A DNA stretch of 59,352 nucleotides from a virus. The DNA lies in IMG/VR virus record IMGVR_UViG_3300037041_001560, positions 1 through 59,352 of that record, one strand, 5' to 3'. The position numbers and the translations under genes were made by a program. The notes below the pieces were generated by a model. It was not told where the DNA came from, ran no database searches, and saw only the letters and a program-made list of their open reading frames with translations. This document shows positions 31,501 through 43,300 of this stretch, one piece after another (the first letter of the stretch is position 1; each line of letters starts with the position of its first letter).

Positions 31501-32368
31501 ATTACTTCAGGGAAGTGTTAGCGACTTTGTAATTAATTCACAGGCTTCAGGGCAAGTAGGTACTTATGAATTATCACTAGCGGGAAATCCCAAAACCGGA
31601 GATGTGATATCATTACAATTGACTGATAGTTTATCTACTACACAAACATATTCGTATACTGCTGTTATAGGTGATACTGCAATAGATATGCTAAATGGTT
31701 TGTTGGCGGATATAAATGGTGGAGTTGATTTCGTTGCTACATTTATTAGCGCTTCCCCATATTCAAACATAGAAGTAGTATCTGCATATCCATTGATAAC
31801 GGTTGAGGGAATTGCTAGCATAACCTATAACACCTCTGGAGACATAAACCCGCATAACTTTAGTTTTAACGAAACAAGAAACGGGTTCTGCTCTTTCTAT
31901 GACTTCAACCCAGAATGGGCCACAGGAGCTAATGACATGGTTTATACTTGGGAAAATGGGCTTCTCTGGAAACATGATAGCAATACTTATTGCAATTTCT
32001 ACGGAGACCAGTATTCGGCCTACTTGACCGCCGTTTTCAACAATAATTTGTTGCTTAAAAAGTCTTGGCATAGCATAAACGAGATTGCAAGCGGTACATG
32101 GGCGGTTCCCCTAATGTATACCAATACCAAATCCTACGGGAACCAAAGACAAGAATCTAGCCTTGTAGACGCAGAATTTACTATTTTGGAAGGGAATCCG
32201 TCATCTGCCGTCAAAAGGGATGCCAATTCCCAAGGCGGAAAAATAAACGGAGATTTCATAAAAGGCAACTATTTAGTTGCTAAATTTGAGAAACAAAATG
32301 CTTCAAATTATATAACTTTGTCAGAGGTTTCTATCCGAACCACGGATAGCCCATTGACAGCAAAATAA
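28568..32368 (+). CDS. Large tail protein (stabilisation/tubular-B-like)
   Basis: A 1,266-residue protein. The start, MIETKRFSGVLNTDDKPENV, followed by QHIDAKNVRFYGGPNGLTAE and GSFFDSVKQRIIWFNWNSNG, is one that I recognise from Bacteroidota podoviruses including crAss-like phages, where the protein is annotated as a tail stabilisation or tubular protein. It is beta-rich with a beta-propeller look (repeated YxxxxDxxTD, e.g. DLLYWTDGYNRPRYLNISG). No signal peptide. The C-terminus contains VSIRTTDSPLTAK. It probably forms the tail hub or tube in the assembled particle. Confidence 0.75.
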   Translation: MIETKRFSGVLNTDDKPENVAGPQHIDAKNVRFYGGPNGLTAENIKGNYLINNANLPAGSNECIGSFFDSVKQRIIWFNWNSNGDNGIYSLDLATDVVSKIFLCGTDSATDILNFSPDYPVHSCNVVYRTIGDGDLLYWTDGYNRPRYLNISGSFVGTYAPFTEEMINAAKSAPLSELSVSYGSDTNITVNNIFNRFFRFAYRFVYANLEKSTLSPTSTLELPPGGFGYNFNNFINISGVAQLSDGSLGDIVAVEILGQQSLGNTFGDYFFIAKINSSDFGSGNSFTYRFLNDSSYSPISLEESDLPFSYLPNKANTLELLNGNVLIYGGITDGYNNIPQNDLDVLIYSGLSYGVNTPAVSANKISNTSAEVIVGGNWTIDPMLSTGDAEVSIRLNWFNGVSPQTTIFNIVVPNVNVDLFDVTNYIWSQLNSVLSANFTVTQNGSSTSGDNSNTISITCVSPIVINSILVTYVGYQNGFSGTGLTSLPTQKSIPWSSQYRWGIIYFDEVGKTNGVISYSGSQSPANNFNYVSRDFLDEESPSTPGVSTGVLIPNMMASINHTPPSWAKKFQWVRTKNRSITNYIQLVTNDFQNPGDGYLYFGIQNLLYTQTQNTGFIPNYEFTEGDRIKVMAKYFPGGAEVGRYKQPYAIQYDFTIEGIEERTMNAPNTSTSGRGSYVKVKNIFGLSYTDRYQFIQLYTPVLRTGDNLDFYYEFGESFDIFEVSGQKYHAGNLTDQDSTQPATFIFFDGGSYYRNRLVYRNAGVTTPLVETSVMSESYNDYFQSGVNSDSRTWAVDANAREEYNSVLVRWGGKYQSGTNINNLNIFRPNDFDEVDRSKGDIQRFKSRDRILRVFQDRGTGQYGVYMRFISNNQGQQELVTTNEIITTNNIQYYQGVYGLSGYPTNLVSTQNSDYFVDVVTGRAIRLGGNGLTDLGLAYKGQFYLSQLVLPYNKDIVRSGGFKSKVMGFFDYFDNQYNVLLQGSVSDFVINSQASGQVGTYELSLAGNPKTGDVISLQLTDSLSTTQTYSYTAVIGDTAIDMLNGLLADINGGVDFVATFISASPYSNIEVVSAYPLITVEGIASITYNTSGDINPHNFSFNETRNGFCSFYDFNPEWATGANDMVYTWENGLLWKHDSNTYCNFYGDQYSAYLTAVFNNNLLLKKSWHSINEIASGTWAVPLMYTNTKSYGNQRQESSLVDAEFTILEGNPSSAVKRDANSQGGKINGDFIKGNYLVAKFEKQNASNYITLSEVSIRTTDSPLTAK

Positions 32369-32375
32369 ATATATT

Positions 32376-33023
32376 ATGCCTCCAATACCACCACAAGCAC
32401 TTAAGTCATTAATGGGTAGTGGCGCAGGAATAGCTAGTGGCCTTCAAGCGGGAGTAGGACTTGGCCAAATGATTGGCGGTCTTATTGGTCAAGCAAAAGG
32501 TCGTAAAGAACTTAAAGGGCTGATGGCAAATGCTCCAAAGTATGGGGAAGACACGGGCATTATGGGCTATTACAATCAAGCTCTTCAACGTGCTGGCGTT
32601 TCCCCTGCTCAATCTTCAATGTATAAGCGCCAAATGCAAAATATTGGACGAAGTGCAGCACAAGGATTGCAGGCTGCTCAAGACCGTCGCGGAGGATTGG
32701 CTGCTGCTTCATCTATATCTCGTGGTATGAGTGATGCTGCTCTTGCTGCTGAAGGGGCTGCTGAAGCTCAACAGGAGCGTAGGTTTGGTTTATTGGGAAG
32801 TGCTGCTCAAATGGCTGCTGGAGAACGTCGTCGTGCATTTGATATTAATGTTATGCAGCCTTGGGAAATGAAAAGGCAAATGGCCGCTCAGCGTGCTGCC
32901 GGAGGTGCTCAAACAGCTAATATGGGTATTTCAAACATTTTTAGAGCTGGTAGCACTCTTGCGCAAGCTGATATGTATAGAAATATGAATAGAGGCGGTT
33001 CTGGTGGTTCAGATAACCTATAA
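32376..33023 (+). CDS. Internal virion protein (small, Ala/Gly-rich)
   Basis: A 215-residue, Ala/Gly/Arg/Gln-rich protein: SGAGIASGLQAGVGLGQMIG and AKGRKELKGLMANAPKYGED at the N-terminus, then long amphipathic Ala-rich helices (GRSAAQGLQAAQDRRGGLAA; AAEAQQERRFGLLGSAAQMA). Such composition is characteristic of podovirus ejection proteins like T7 gp14, which leave the head and pass into the cell envelope. Followed by two further presumed ejection proteins of growing size, so the three genes likely form the ejection apparatus. Confidence 0.65.
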   Translation: MPPIPPQALKSLMGSGAGIASGLQAGVGLGQMIGGLIGQAKGRKELKGLMANAPKYGEDTGIMGYYNQALQRAGVSPAQSSMYKRQMQNIGRSAAQGLQAAQDRRGGLAAASSISRGMSDAALAAEGAAEAQQERRFGLLGSAAQMAAGERRRAFDINVMQPWEMKRQMAAQRAAGGAQTANMGISNIFRAGSTLAQADMYRNMNRGGSGGSDNL

Positions 33024-33040
33024 GAGTAATAAAATTTATA

Positions 33041-34321
33041 ATGGCTACTCCAATTCCCAACATATATACTTTTGGCCAAGTCCAGCTAGATACACAACCA
33101 TTAGCTCAATTACAAGGTAAACTTCTTGCCCAACAAGAAGCAAAGCAAGAAGCTTTGAATAAATATTTCCAAAAGCAAATGGGTGATTTGTCAAGAGAGG
33201 GAATTGCTGAAAATGATGTAGCTGACTGGAACGCTGAATTAGATGGGTTAAAAAATTTTTGGAAAAGTAATTCTAATGAAATAAAAAAAGGCGGGGAAGC
33301 TAAGTTAGGGTTTGATAAAAGATTGCAAGAAATAAAAGACCTTACATATCAATCTAAAGAAAAAAAGAAGGAAAATAGTGAACTTCTTAAAATGGCTACC
33401 ATTCAGGGTAAGCAATTTACAGATACTGATATGAAAGTCATTGATGGGATAGGTAAGCCAATAAGAAGTAAAGAAAGAATAAACCCAGCTACTGGTAAGA
33501 CTTGGAGTTATTTAGACCTGTCAACTCAAGTTCCTCCATTCGATGCAAGCAAAAGAGGTGCTTGGTTTGGTAACATATCTTCTGGTATAGACCCTGAGGT
33601 TGCTAAAGCAGTACCAAAATCTAGGAGAACTCTACCCGGAGGAGACATACAAGAGGATATTGAATATTCTTATGGGGACAAACAACTCCAATTTATGGAG
33701 AAAAAGGCTGTGTCATTTCTTCCCGCTGATAGGGCAGCTACTACTGACTATGAAAGATTACTAACAAATCCAACTGACCCAAGATTTGTAGAATTGAAAA
33801 AAGCTTGGGATGCGGCTCCTTGGCATAAGGGGGACCCAATGGATACTAAAGAAGATTTGGCTGCTGCTGATGTTTTGCGAGAATATTATTTGAGACCACC
33901 TGTAAGAAAGCCAAAAACGTATCAGATACCTCAAAAATCTGGTGGTGCTGGTGGAACTGTTGATGCTGATATTCGCCCTTTTTTGATATTCCCTAAGTAT
34001 AGCTCAGAAATAGTAAATCTTCCCGACAAAAGAAAAGCCATCCCAGCTGCTAGGATATCTTATACTGATTTAACTAAAATTAAAGCCACTCCAGAGTTTG
34101 TAAATGGAGAAGATTACTATATTGTGGAGTCTGATGGTGTATGGAGGGGAGAAGGAGGTCAAAGAATTGTAGACGAAGACTTGGCTGTGCAAGCTGCACC
34201 TTCAGATATTAGAGAATCATATTTGAAAAGAAAAACGTCTGGTGGGAAATCAAGTCAAACTAAAAAAACAACTACTCCTGCTGGAACTAAAAAGAAAACT
34301 GGGGCTAGTGGATTAAATTAA
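33041..34321 (+). CDS. Internal virion protein (medium)
   Basis: A 426-residue protein, mainly helical in the N-terminal third (KLLAQQEAKQEALNKYFQKQ; KKKENSELLKMATIQGKQF), mixed in the middle (DLSTQVPPFDASKRGAWFGN) and with a Lys/Thr/Ser-rich disordered tail (SYLKRKTSGGKSSQTKKTTT). No enzyme motif. It sits between the small and the giant presumed ejection proteins. Role by context; the family is not recognised. Confidence 0.55.
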   Translation: MATPIPNIYTFGQVQLDTQPLAQLQGKLLAQQEAKQEALNKYFQKQMGDLSREGIAENDVADWNAELDGLKNFWKSNSNEIKKGGEAKLGFDKRLQEIKDLTYQSKEKKKENSELLKMATIQGKQFTDTDMKVIDGIGKPIRSKERINPATGKTWSYLDLSTQVPPFDASKRGAWFGNISSGIDPEVAKAVPKSRRTLPGGDIQEDIEYSYGDKQLQFMEKKAVSFLPADRAATTDYERLLTNPTDPRFVELKKAWDAAPWHKGDPMDTKEDLAAADVLREYYLRPPVRKPKTYQIPQKSGGAGGTVDADIRPFLIFPKYSSEIVNLPDKRKAIPAARISYTDLTKIKATPEFVNGEDYYIVESDGVWRGEGGQRIVDEDLAVQAAPSDIRESYLKRKTSGGKSSQTKKTTTPAGTKKKTGASGLN

Positions 34322-34326
34322 TACTA

Positions 34327-37300
34327 ATGGCTGAAAATATATATACAGGACAAAACGAAGACCCGAAATATCGTAAAAAAGTATATGATATTTTATCTTC
34401 AAATTTTGAAGACTTCAAATTGTCTGAATCTGATTTTTACAAAAAGTTGGATTCAGATACTGGGTATGCTCCTAAAGTATATAAAGTATTAAAAGACAAT
34501 TTTGCTGATTTTGAGAAGCCAGAAAAAGATTTTATGTCTTTAGTCGGCCCGTCTAAAAAAAAAGACCTTTTTGGAAAAATTACTACTTCCGTTGGCCAAT
34601 TGCAAAAAGAAGCTGGTGAAGCTCTTGGTGGGGTAAAGAAAGGATTGGAAACAGTAGCATCAGCTGCTGCTCAGTATGAAACAAAAGTCCCAAGAACATC
34701 TGGACCTGTTGAGGAAAAAGTAAAGGTAGAAGTAGAGGAGAAGCTTGACCCTAATGATTTGGTGGGAAGTTTCAAGAAGCGTTTAGCCCCTTTGGCTGCG
34801 CCTTCAATTCCCGGAGCAGATGCTACATACGTTCGTCCAAATATGGACGCAATATTCAGTGAGCAAGAAAGAAAGCGACCTGAAGTAGCTAAAAAGCTGG
34901 AGCAAGAAAAGAATTATAAGGATTTAAAGAATGCATTCTTAACAGACGAGAATTTGTCCGTAACTCAGTTGATGAAAGCAACTGGTTTGAGTGCTGAGGC
35001 AATTAAAGGTGCTAGTCGGGAAGATATCATGAAGATGGCTAGACCCGGTAATGAGACGGATAAATTAGCTGCTGAATCTGTTGCTGAGGCTCAAGACATC
35101 AATGCTGCCTTCTCGCAATCAAGAAACCTAGAGGAAGCTGCAATACGTTTGGCTGCTTCTAAAGACCCGCAAATTGCTCGTCAGTTAGAAATAACATCTA
35201 GAAAGGCTCCTGCCAAGAATTTGCAAGAAATTGTTTCTGGAACTAAAGATATTATGGCTGACCCAAAGACTATGTTTGGGGAAGTGACAATAGGGCGTTT
35301 TATTTACCAATTGGCAACAAATCCAATTGCTGTACAGCAGATTGAAAAGAATCCAAATCTAAAAAAGCAGTTTAAGGAAACGCTTCCCCTTCTCATAAAC
35401 AAATACCCTGACTTCGGTAAATCCTACTTGGGAAATGTTATCTCCCAAAAGATGGAAGATATGGGTATGAATAATGCCCTATTGAACATTGTAACAAAAG
35501 AAGAGACTGATAAGGTTGTAGAACAATTATCTAATGAAGGGAAGATGAGCCCCGCAGAAGTTCAGTTCTACAAAGACAATATGCGCGAAGGCGGTATTCG
35601 GAACTTCGCAAAAACAATCGTTGGAGAACAGCTTTACAAGACACCGGGCTTACTAGAGCGAACAGCCGAAAGTGCAGTTGCTGGGGTAAAGGCATTGGGA
35701 AGTGGAGCCGGAGAACTTACGGGTATAAGACAAGGATTAGTTGGCGAACGGGATATGGTTGCGACAGATATTGCAGTTAAAGATGCAGCCGTAAACATAC
35801 GTCCTAGCACAACTATCAATGAAATGACAGCGTATGGGGGAGATTTTTTAGGTCATATGTTATCCCCCGGACTTTTGGGAAAAGGTCTTACTGCGGCCAA
35901 GGTGTTTAGAAATCCAGACAACGCAATTAAGGCTTTGTTTGGTTTGCAAGCTTTTGGGAACTATATGCCTCAAGCCCGTGCTATGTTCCCCGGGGAAAAT
36001 CTGAAGCAAAGAGCATACGCTGGTATATTGTCTGGTTTTGAAATTGCCACAGAAAATATATTTAGAGATAGGAAAGTTATTGATGGTTTGGTAGGTAAAG
36101 TAAAGCCTCAAGTTGCTAAAGTTATTCGGCAGTTTACTGACAAAGAAATTTCTGGTGCTGCTGCTCGAGAAACGGTTGAGGGAGCTATTAGAGGTGCTAT
36201 AAAATCAATCCCCCAGTATACCAAATATTTCGCAAAGGGTGTAGGTGAAAACACATTTGAAGAAACAGTAACACAATTAGGCCAACAGCTTACTGATGGG
36301 GTATTCACTGGCAAGAAATTTAGTGATTGGTTAAATGGGGAAGAGCTGTTTGAAACAGCCCGTATATCTGCTTTAGGAAGTACATTTATTGCAGGTCTAT
36401 CAGCTCGCGCTGATATGATTGCTTCAAAAGGTATTACTGCCAAGATGGTTTACGATATGGCAGAAAAGCCTGATTACTGGATTGCTAAGATTAAGGAAGG
36501 GGCTACTCTTGACCCGGATTTGGCTGCGGATGCTGATGATAAGATTGCGAACCTTGAGTATGCATCTAAAGTTCGTCAGGATTTGGAGTCAACTAATCTT
36601 TCTGAAAAGCAGAAGATTAAATATCTTATTAATGCTTTAGAAGCAAATGTAAAATCCAAGTCTTCCCAAGGCATAACAGACCCAGTACTTAAAAAGAAAG
36701 CAGAACAACAAGCTAAAGAAGTAGAAAAACAACAAGAGGCTATATTAAATGGTGATGACCAAGGGGAAATTGAGGGAGACCTATCTGATGAAGTAGTTGA
36801 ACCTGCTGGGGAAGTTCCACAGCAAACATTATTTGAGCAAATATCTAAAAGAATTGAGGAAATAGATGCTGAAGAAAAAGGTGCTGCCGGGGAAGTCGCA
36901 CCAGAAGTTCCCCAAACAGTAGAACAACTAAGAGCAGCAGAACAAGCAGAATATGCTGCTATGGCTGACCCTAACGACGAAGTAAAAAGACAAGAAATTT
37001 ACGATAGATACGATAAGCTGATTACTCCGTTATTGGAGAAAGAAAAAGAAGTTTCGGAAGCGGCTCCAGTTCCCTCTATCATAGAAGTAAAATCTCCAAA
37101 AGAAGTAAAACAAGGAGATACTATAGTATGGAGAGGGGAAGACTTCATTGTAGAAGAAGTAAATCCAAAAGGTGGATTTAATTTGCGTAATGCAGCAGAC
37201 CGTACAAATACTGTAAAAGACGCAAGAATCACAGATGAAGAGTTCCAAGGTAAGCGTGGGGAAGTAGCGGCTGTGCCTAAAGTTGAAAAGTTTGGAGTAG

Positions 37301-40300
37301 GATTTGCTCCTTTCCGTGAAAAGAATGTATTTACTGAAGAAGAAGATGTAGATATCAGAACTTCCCCAGACTATCAACTTCATCAAGAGAACGTACAGAA
37401 AGTAGCCCAAGGACTAGGAATCAAAATAAACAACAAACTAGATACTTGGGGAGGATATGTAGATAGTGAGACGGGAAATCCAGTCCAAGAAGTTTCCAAT
37501 ATTATGGAAATCGAAGCTACACCTGAGCAAGCTCGGGTAATGGCTGCTATCTTGGGTAAGGCTGCCCCCGAAATGCAGGACTCCGTATTGCTTGGTAACT
37601 ACAATGAGAATGGCGCAGGATTCGAACATATTGTTAAAACTGGTTCTTTTGCCAATGCTAAAGAAGCAATTAAGCTTCTGAAAGACAATGAGTTGCAGTA
37701 TTTTAGCGTTGACAAAAATAGCGGAGATGTCATTATTCTTGACCTTGAAGCAACAGATACACCAAAAATTATTAATTTAGTCAAACAATTAAATGAAAAT
37801 GGAATCCCAGCAAAACACAAGTATGGCAAAGTCAACGCAGAATTCATCGGTAGCGGAGACTATGATGGAATTATTGAAGCAGAGCGGAGCAGAGTTGGAG
37901 CAGAAACAGGGTTCGATATTGATGCCTTTGTCCAAGAAGCAGCGGGAAAGTATGACGCAATCAAAGCAGCAAGAACCCAACCAGTAGTTACTGAAGTTCA
38001 AAAATCTATCGCCGACAAAATTCGTGGACTAAAGATTGATTTGTCTAAGCTAGGAGATGGTGGAGCTCAGTCCAACATAGCAGGACTTCCCGTAGCACTA
38101 TACAACACCGTAGTAGAAGCAGTAGCTCTTGCTGTAGAGGCGGGAGTGGCTGTAAATAAAGCAATTAATGATGCTGTAAAACAATATAAGCTAGATAAGG
38201 CTAAAGATTTTGATAAAGATGTACTTGCAAGGGAAATATTGAAAGGCATTGAAATAACTGAACCTCAAGTAAATCCTGTATATTTTGAAAATCTGAAAAA
38301 ATTTGCAAGTGAATCTTCATTTGACAATAAAATTCAATTTAAAAATTCAATACAGAGTTTATTTGCCAAATACCTTCCAGAACTAAAGGCTAAGTTTGGT
38401 AAAGATTTTGACCCGTCAAATTATGACGAAAGAGCAAGAAAATATTTGGTTGATTTGGTTACTAGGGAATCTTTGAATGCAATCAAAAAGCATCCGGAAG
38501 CAATTGGATGGTATGATGAGAAGACTCAGTCTGCATTAGATGTCATATCGGCTATTCATCCTGAAATCGCCATTGATGCTGAAGCTCGAGGTGCATTTAT
38601 ATTGCCTTTGGCTATTATGTCAAATGGAAACAAAGTAGACTTCAATTTTGAATTGGCTGAAAAGCAATATCAATTCTTTAAAGATAATGGAAGGTTTAAT
38701 CCTGATGGGGAATTTGGCCTTCAGCAATCTGGCATTAAAAAATCTTTGATGCTTATCAATTCGTTACTTGATAACGGATTGACAATGTCAGGTATAAATA
38801 AATTCTTGACATCAAAGTATCGAGCTGGTGATTTGAAAATAAAGATTGATGGTAAGGTTAAGGATTTGGCTTCAGGTGAATTGGCTGATGAGCAAGTTTA
38901 TGGAGCTGTTATTTTAGGTCCAAAGATTGGTAATGGGTTTTATATGAATTTGTGGGGTCAATTCGACCAATTGACCATGGACAGATGGTTTATGCGTACT
39001 TGGGGTCGGATGACAGGCACATTGATTGAGAAAGATGCTGCTGGTATCGCTGAAGGGAAGAAGAGACTTTCTAAGGCTCTTGATGAGATTAAGAAAGATT
39101 CTGAGGCATTGGCTATATTAAAATCATTATTGCCTAAAATATCTAGCTTATCAATTCAGGATTTAGCAAAATCTATTGAGAAAGTTTCGATGGATAAAAA
39201 GAAGAGAGCTGAACTTTCTTCAAATCCAAAAACTGACGAATTAAGGAAGGCTGCCAATTCCCTGTCTAAGAATCTTAGCGGAGAGAAGGAAGCTCCTTCT
39301 ACTGGTAAAGAAAGAAGATTCATAAGGGAAGTGTTTACTGATGTAGTAAATGATTTAAAAAATAAATATGGTATAGAGATATCTATGGCCGACCTTCAGG
39401 CAGCTCTTTGGTATCCTGAAAAAATATTATATGAATCTTTCAAAGGCGGCGAAACATTTGAAGCTGCTGCTGAAGGGTATACATCTGATTCTGCACCTGA
39501 TTATTTAAACGCGGCTAAAAAACTAGCCACAAAACTTGGAGTAAATGAAGAACAAATCAATCAAACCTTATCAAGAGGAAGAGAACGTGCTGAACGAATT
39601 GCAGGAGAAGGATATCCCGAAGGCGGGAGAGCAATTAGCGAATCTTATCAAGACATCCTTGGAAGAGTCAAAGAAGCAATTGGGGAAAAGCCAGCCACAG
39701 AAAAAGTAAGAGCAGCGGCTAAAACAGTTCGTTCTCTTAAGATTAAGCAAGAAGGTCTTCAAGCAAATATTGCGGGAATTCCCATCGCACTTTATAACGC
39801 AGCCTTGGAAACAATCGCTACAGCTTTGGAGGCTGGGGCTAGTTTAACAGATGCTATTCGGGAAGCTATAAGAAAGCACAAACTTAATAAGCAAAAAGAT
39901 TTTGATTCTGATACATTCGTAAAACAATTAGAAAGCGTTACTGGTCAAACAGTAGAAAAAATAGGAGGTAAATATGCCATTCAAATCGAAGCAGCAGGTG
40001 AAGTTCCTGTACAGCCAAAAGCCGGAGTTAGCGAAGAAGTGGAGGGAGGAGTTCCCGGAGCAAAACCTAAAGCAGCTCCCGAAGAAGGTAAAGCTGAAGG
40101 TGAAGAAGAAAAAGTAAGGGTATCTGGTATTAAGAAGGGCTTGGTTTCCCAAGAAATATTATCAAGAGTAAATCTTAATACAGTTGGAGATAAGGAGCTT
40201 TTAGAGTCGGGAAGAGCTATCATTGAAAGTGGGGAAGTGAAGCCAAAGACTGTTGTCAATCGTGTTATTGATGGTGGTCAGGGTGTTCTTACCCCTGCTG

Positions 40301-43300
40301 AGGTAGTCGCTATGATTACTTATAAGGCTGATTTAGATACTAAACAAGAAGACCTTTCTAAAGAAATTGAAAGAAGAACAAAGGCTGGGGAAGACTTGGG
40401 TGACCTTTTGGTTGAATACAAGGACTTGCAGGTCGAAATAGACAATTACGACATTGCAGCTGTTATCACAGCTCAGCAACAGTCATTAGCATTCCGTCTT
40501 CGCAGATATCTTCTTGACAGAGAGTACAACATTACTGTACAAATTAATCGTTACAAGCAAACAAACGGCGGAACAATCCCTGAATCTGTACTCGCTAAGT
40601 TTAAGAAGCTTAATGAAACGATTAAGGATTTGCGTGAGAAGATTAAGGATGCTGAAGCTGTTAAGTATGAAGAAGATTCTAAGGCTGCTATGCAAAACAT
40701 CATCGAAGATGTAGAGCGTGAAAATAAGGCTAACGGTCCTAAATTATATACAGAGCAAGAGCTCGAAGATAAAATTAGAGAAGGAGTTCAGAAGGAAATT
40801 GATGGCATCTATTCAAAGATGCCAGCTGAAAAGAAAAGCAAAGCTCAACGAGTTGTAGATGCTCTCGATAATATTCAACGTAAACTTCGTAGTAAGACAT
40901 ATGATGCAAGCTTAGGAGTTCCCGTAGCTTTCATTGATGCGGGAATTACTGCAATTAAGAATGCTATCAAGCTTGGTATAGAAGTAGAGAAGGCTATTGA
41001 GATTGGAATTAAAACAATCAAGGACAAGCTCAATGGTGCTAAGTGGGATAAGGAGGCTGACTTCCGTAAGGATATGATGGAAGGTTTTAAAGAGGAGGGA
41101 GTTGATGTTAAAAAAACAAAAGAAGTAAAGGCTAGGATTAATGATGATGGCACAATAACAATTCCCAACAAAGACATCCGTGATTTTGTATCTCAGGGAA
41201 TTGAAGACATTGATGATTTGGCTGATGCTATATTAAATAAGTATCAAGCAGAACTTCCCGGCGTATCATCAAGACAAGTAAGAGATGCTATTACTAAGTA
41301 TGGTAAAGAAGTATCCCAAACTAGAGATGATATTTCAATAAAGCTTGGAAGAGCAAAAAGAGTCGGAAGACTGCTTTCAGAACTTGAGGATTTAAGAACT
41401 ATGGATAAGGGTGCTTTCTTGCTGAAGTACCAAAGAGTTAAACCCGCCCAAGACAAGATATCTGAAAGAGAGAAGAATCTTAAATATCTTATTCGTCAAT
41501 TGGGACGGGAAATTATGGGTGATGAGTCACTTCCCGACAACTATGACGAGCAAAAAGCCCTTGATACAGCCAAGAACAGAATTTCTCGTAGAATTGAAGA
41601 GCTAAGAGACAAAATTAAAAGAGGAGATTTTTCTAAAAAGCAAAAACGCAGAGTTCAGGCTGACCAAGAACTTGTTGACCTTCAATCTCAACTCGAAAAA
41701 ACTAAGTCTGAATTTGATTTAGAGCATGAAAAGAATGAGCAAAAGAATAAAAAATGGTATCAAAAAGCTGGTGACTTTGTATTAGAATTATTTAGCGGAA
41801 TACCAAGAACATTGGTTACTGGATTTGACTTTGGTATCGTGTTTACTCAGGGTATAAGAAAAGTATTTACAAATCCTGTCATGTCTGCAAAGGCATTTGT
41901 AGAGGCTGGTAAACAGTTCTTCTCTGAGTCTAGGCAGAAAAAGATGGAGAATGAGCTAAAAGTTTCTGGAGCATATGCATTGATTAAAAATTCAGGTCTA
42001 TCAATAACGGAAGGTGTAGAAAAAGCTTCGGCTCAAGAACAGATATTTATAGTTAATTATGTTAACTTAATTTGGGATGCGTTTGCTCGTGTTATCACTT
42101 TGAATTATAAGCCGGGAACTGAACTTGTAAAAGCAATGAATCCATTCAAAGCTTCCCAAAGATTTTTTGATGGATATTTGAACTACATAAGAATTAATTC
42201 ATTCTTGAATCTGTCAAATGCTATTGATAAAAACGGATATACGCCTGAAACTCATCCGGAAATTTACAAAGCTGCTGCTGAATTTGTAAATACCACTACC
42301 GGTAAGGGTGCTAAGAATATTCCAAAAAGTCTTGGTTTCTTAATGTTCTCTGCATCTAAAGTTGCATCTGAATTAAAACTATATACACCTTATGCATTTT
42401 ATTATTACGCTAAAATGCCTAAAGCCGTAAGGAACAGAGCTATGTTGGAGTTTGGAACATTTGCTTTGAGTTTTAGTACAGCTATGTTGCTTTTAAGAGC
42501 TGCACTTGACCAAGGTCAAGGCGATGATGAGGATGATGAGTTTTGGGATATCAATAGCAGTAATTTCTTGACATTTAAGTTTGGAAATCAGCGGGTGTCG
42601 TTTGCGGCTGGTGCTCGTCCAACTCTTGTGTTTATGGGTCGATTATTTAGTGGCGTGTATGTTGACCAGTATGGTCAAGAATCAAAATTGGGCGAAAGAA
42701 CTGGTAAGCAAATTAATACTAAATTCGACCTTATTGTTAGATTCTTTACTGCCAAAGCGGCTCCAGTTCCCGCAGCTGCTATACAATACCTAGATAAGAA
42801 AGCTGGCGTAGAAGTAGAGGATGATGTATTTAAAAATCTTGTATTGCCAATGTGGTTGCAAGATTCTCAAGAATTGTACGCTCAGAATCCAAAAGAAATA
42901 GGAGCTCTTTATACTCTTCTTTCACTTATCGGGGCAAACATAAGAACCGTGGAAGGTTATACTGAAAGGGAATATAAAATGCCTCAGAAGATTTCTTATA
43001 CAGATGATTATAGTAGGAAGAGGGAAGCTGTATTAACGGATGAGCAAAAAGCTGACTTCCAAAAAATGTTTGACGAAAAGTTCAAAAAGAATATAGAGGA
43101 TATAAAAAATTCTGAATCTTATAAAAATTTAACTAGTGAAAACGATAAAATATTCTTTGATGTGACATTTGGTAAGAAAGCAAAAGACGATGCTGAATCT
43201 GATGCAAAGAAGGAATTGATTAGAAAGTATCGTGGTCCATTTAGTGAATTCCCAATAATAAGAGAAACCCCAGAAGAGAAAGAAATAAATAGAATTCTGA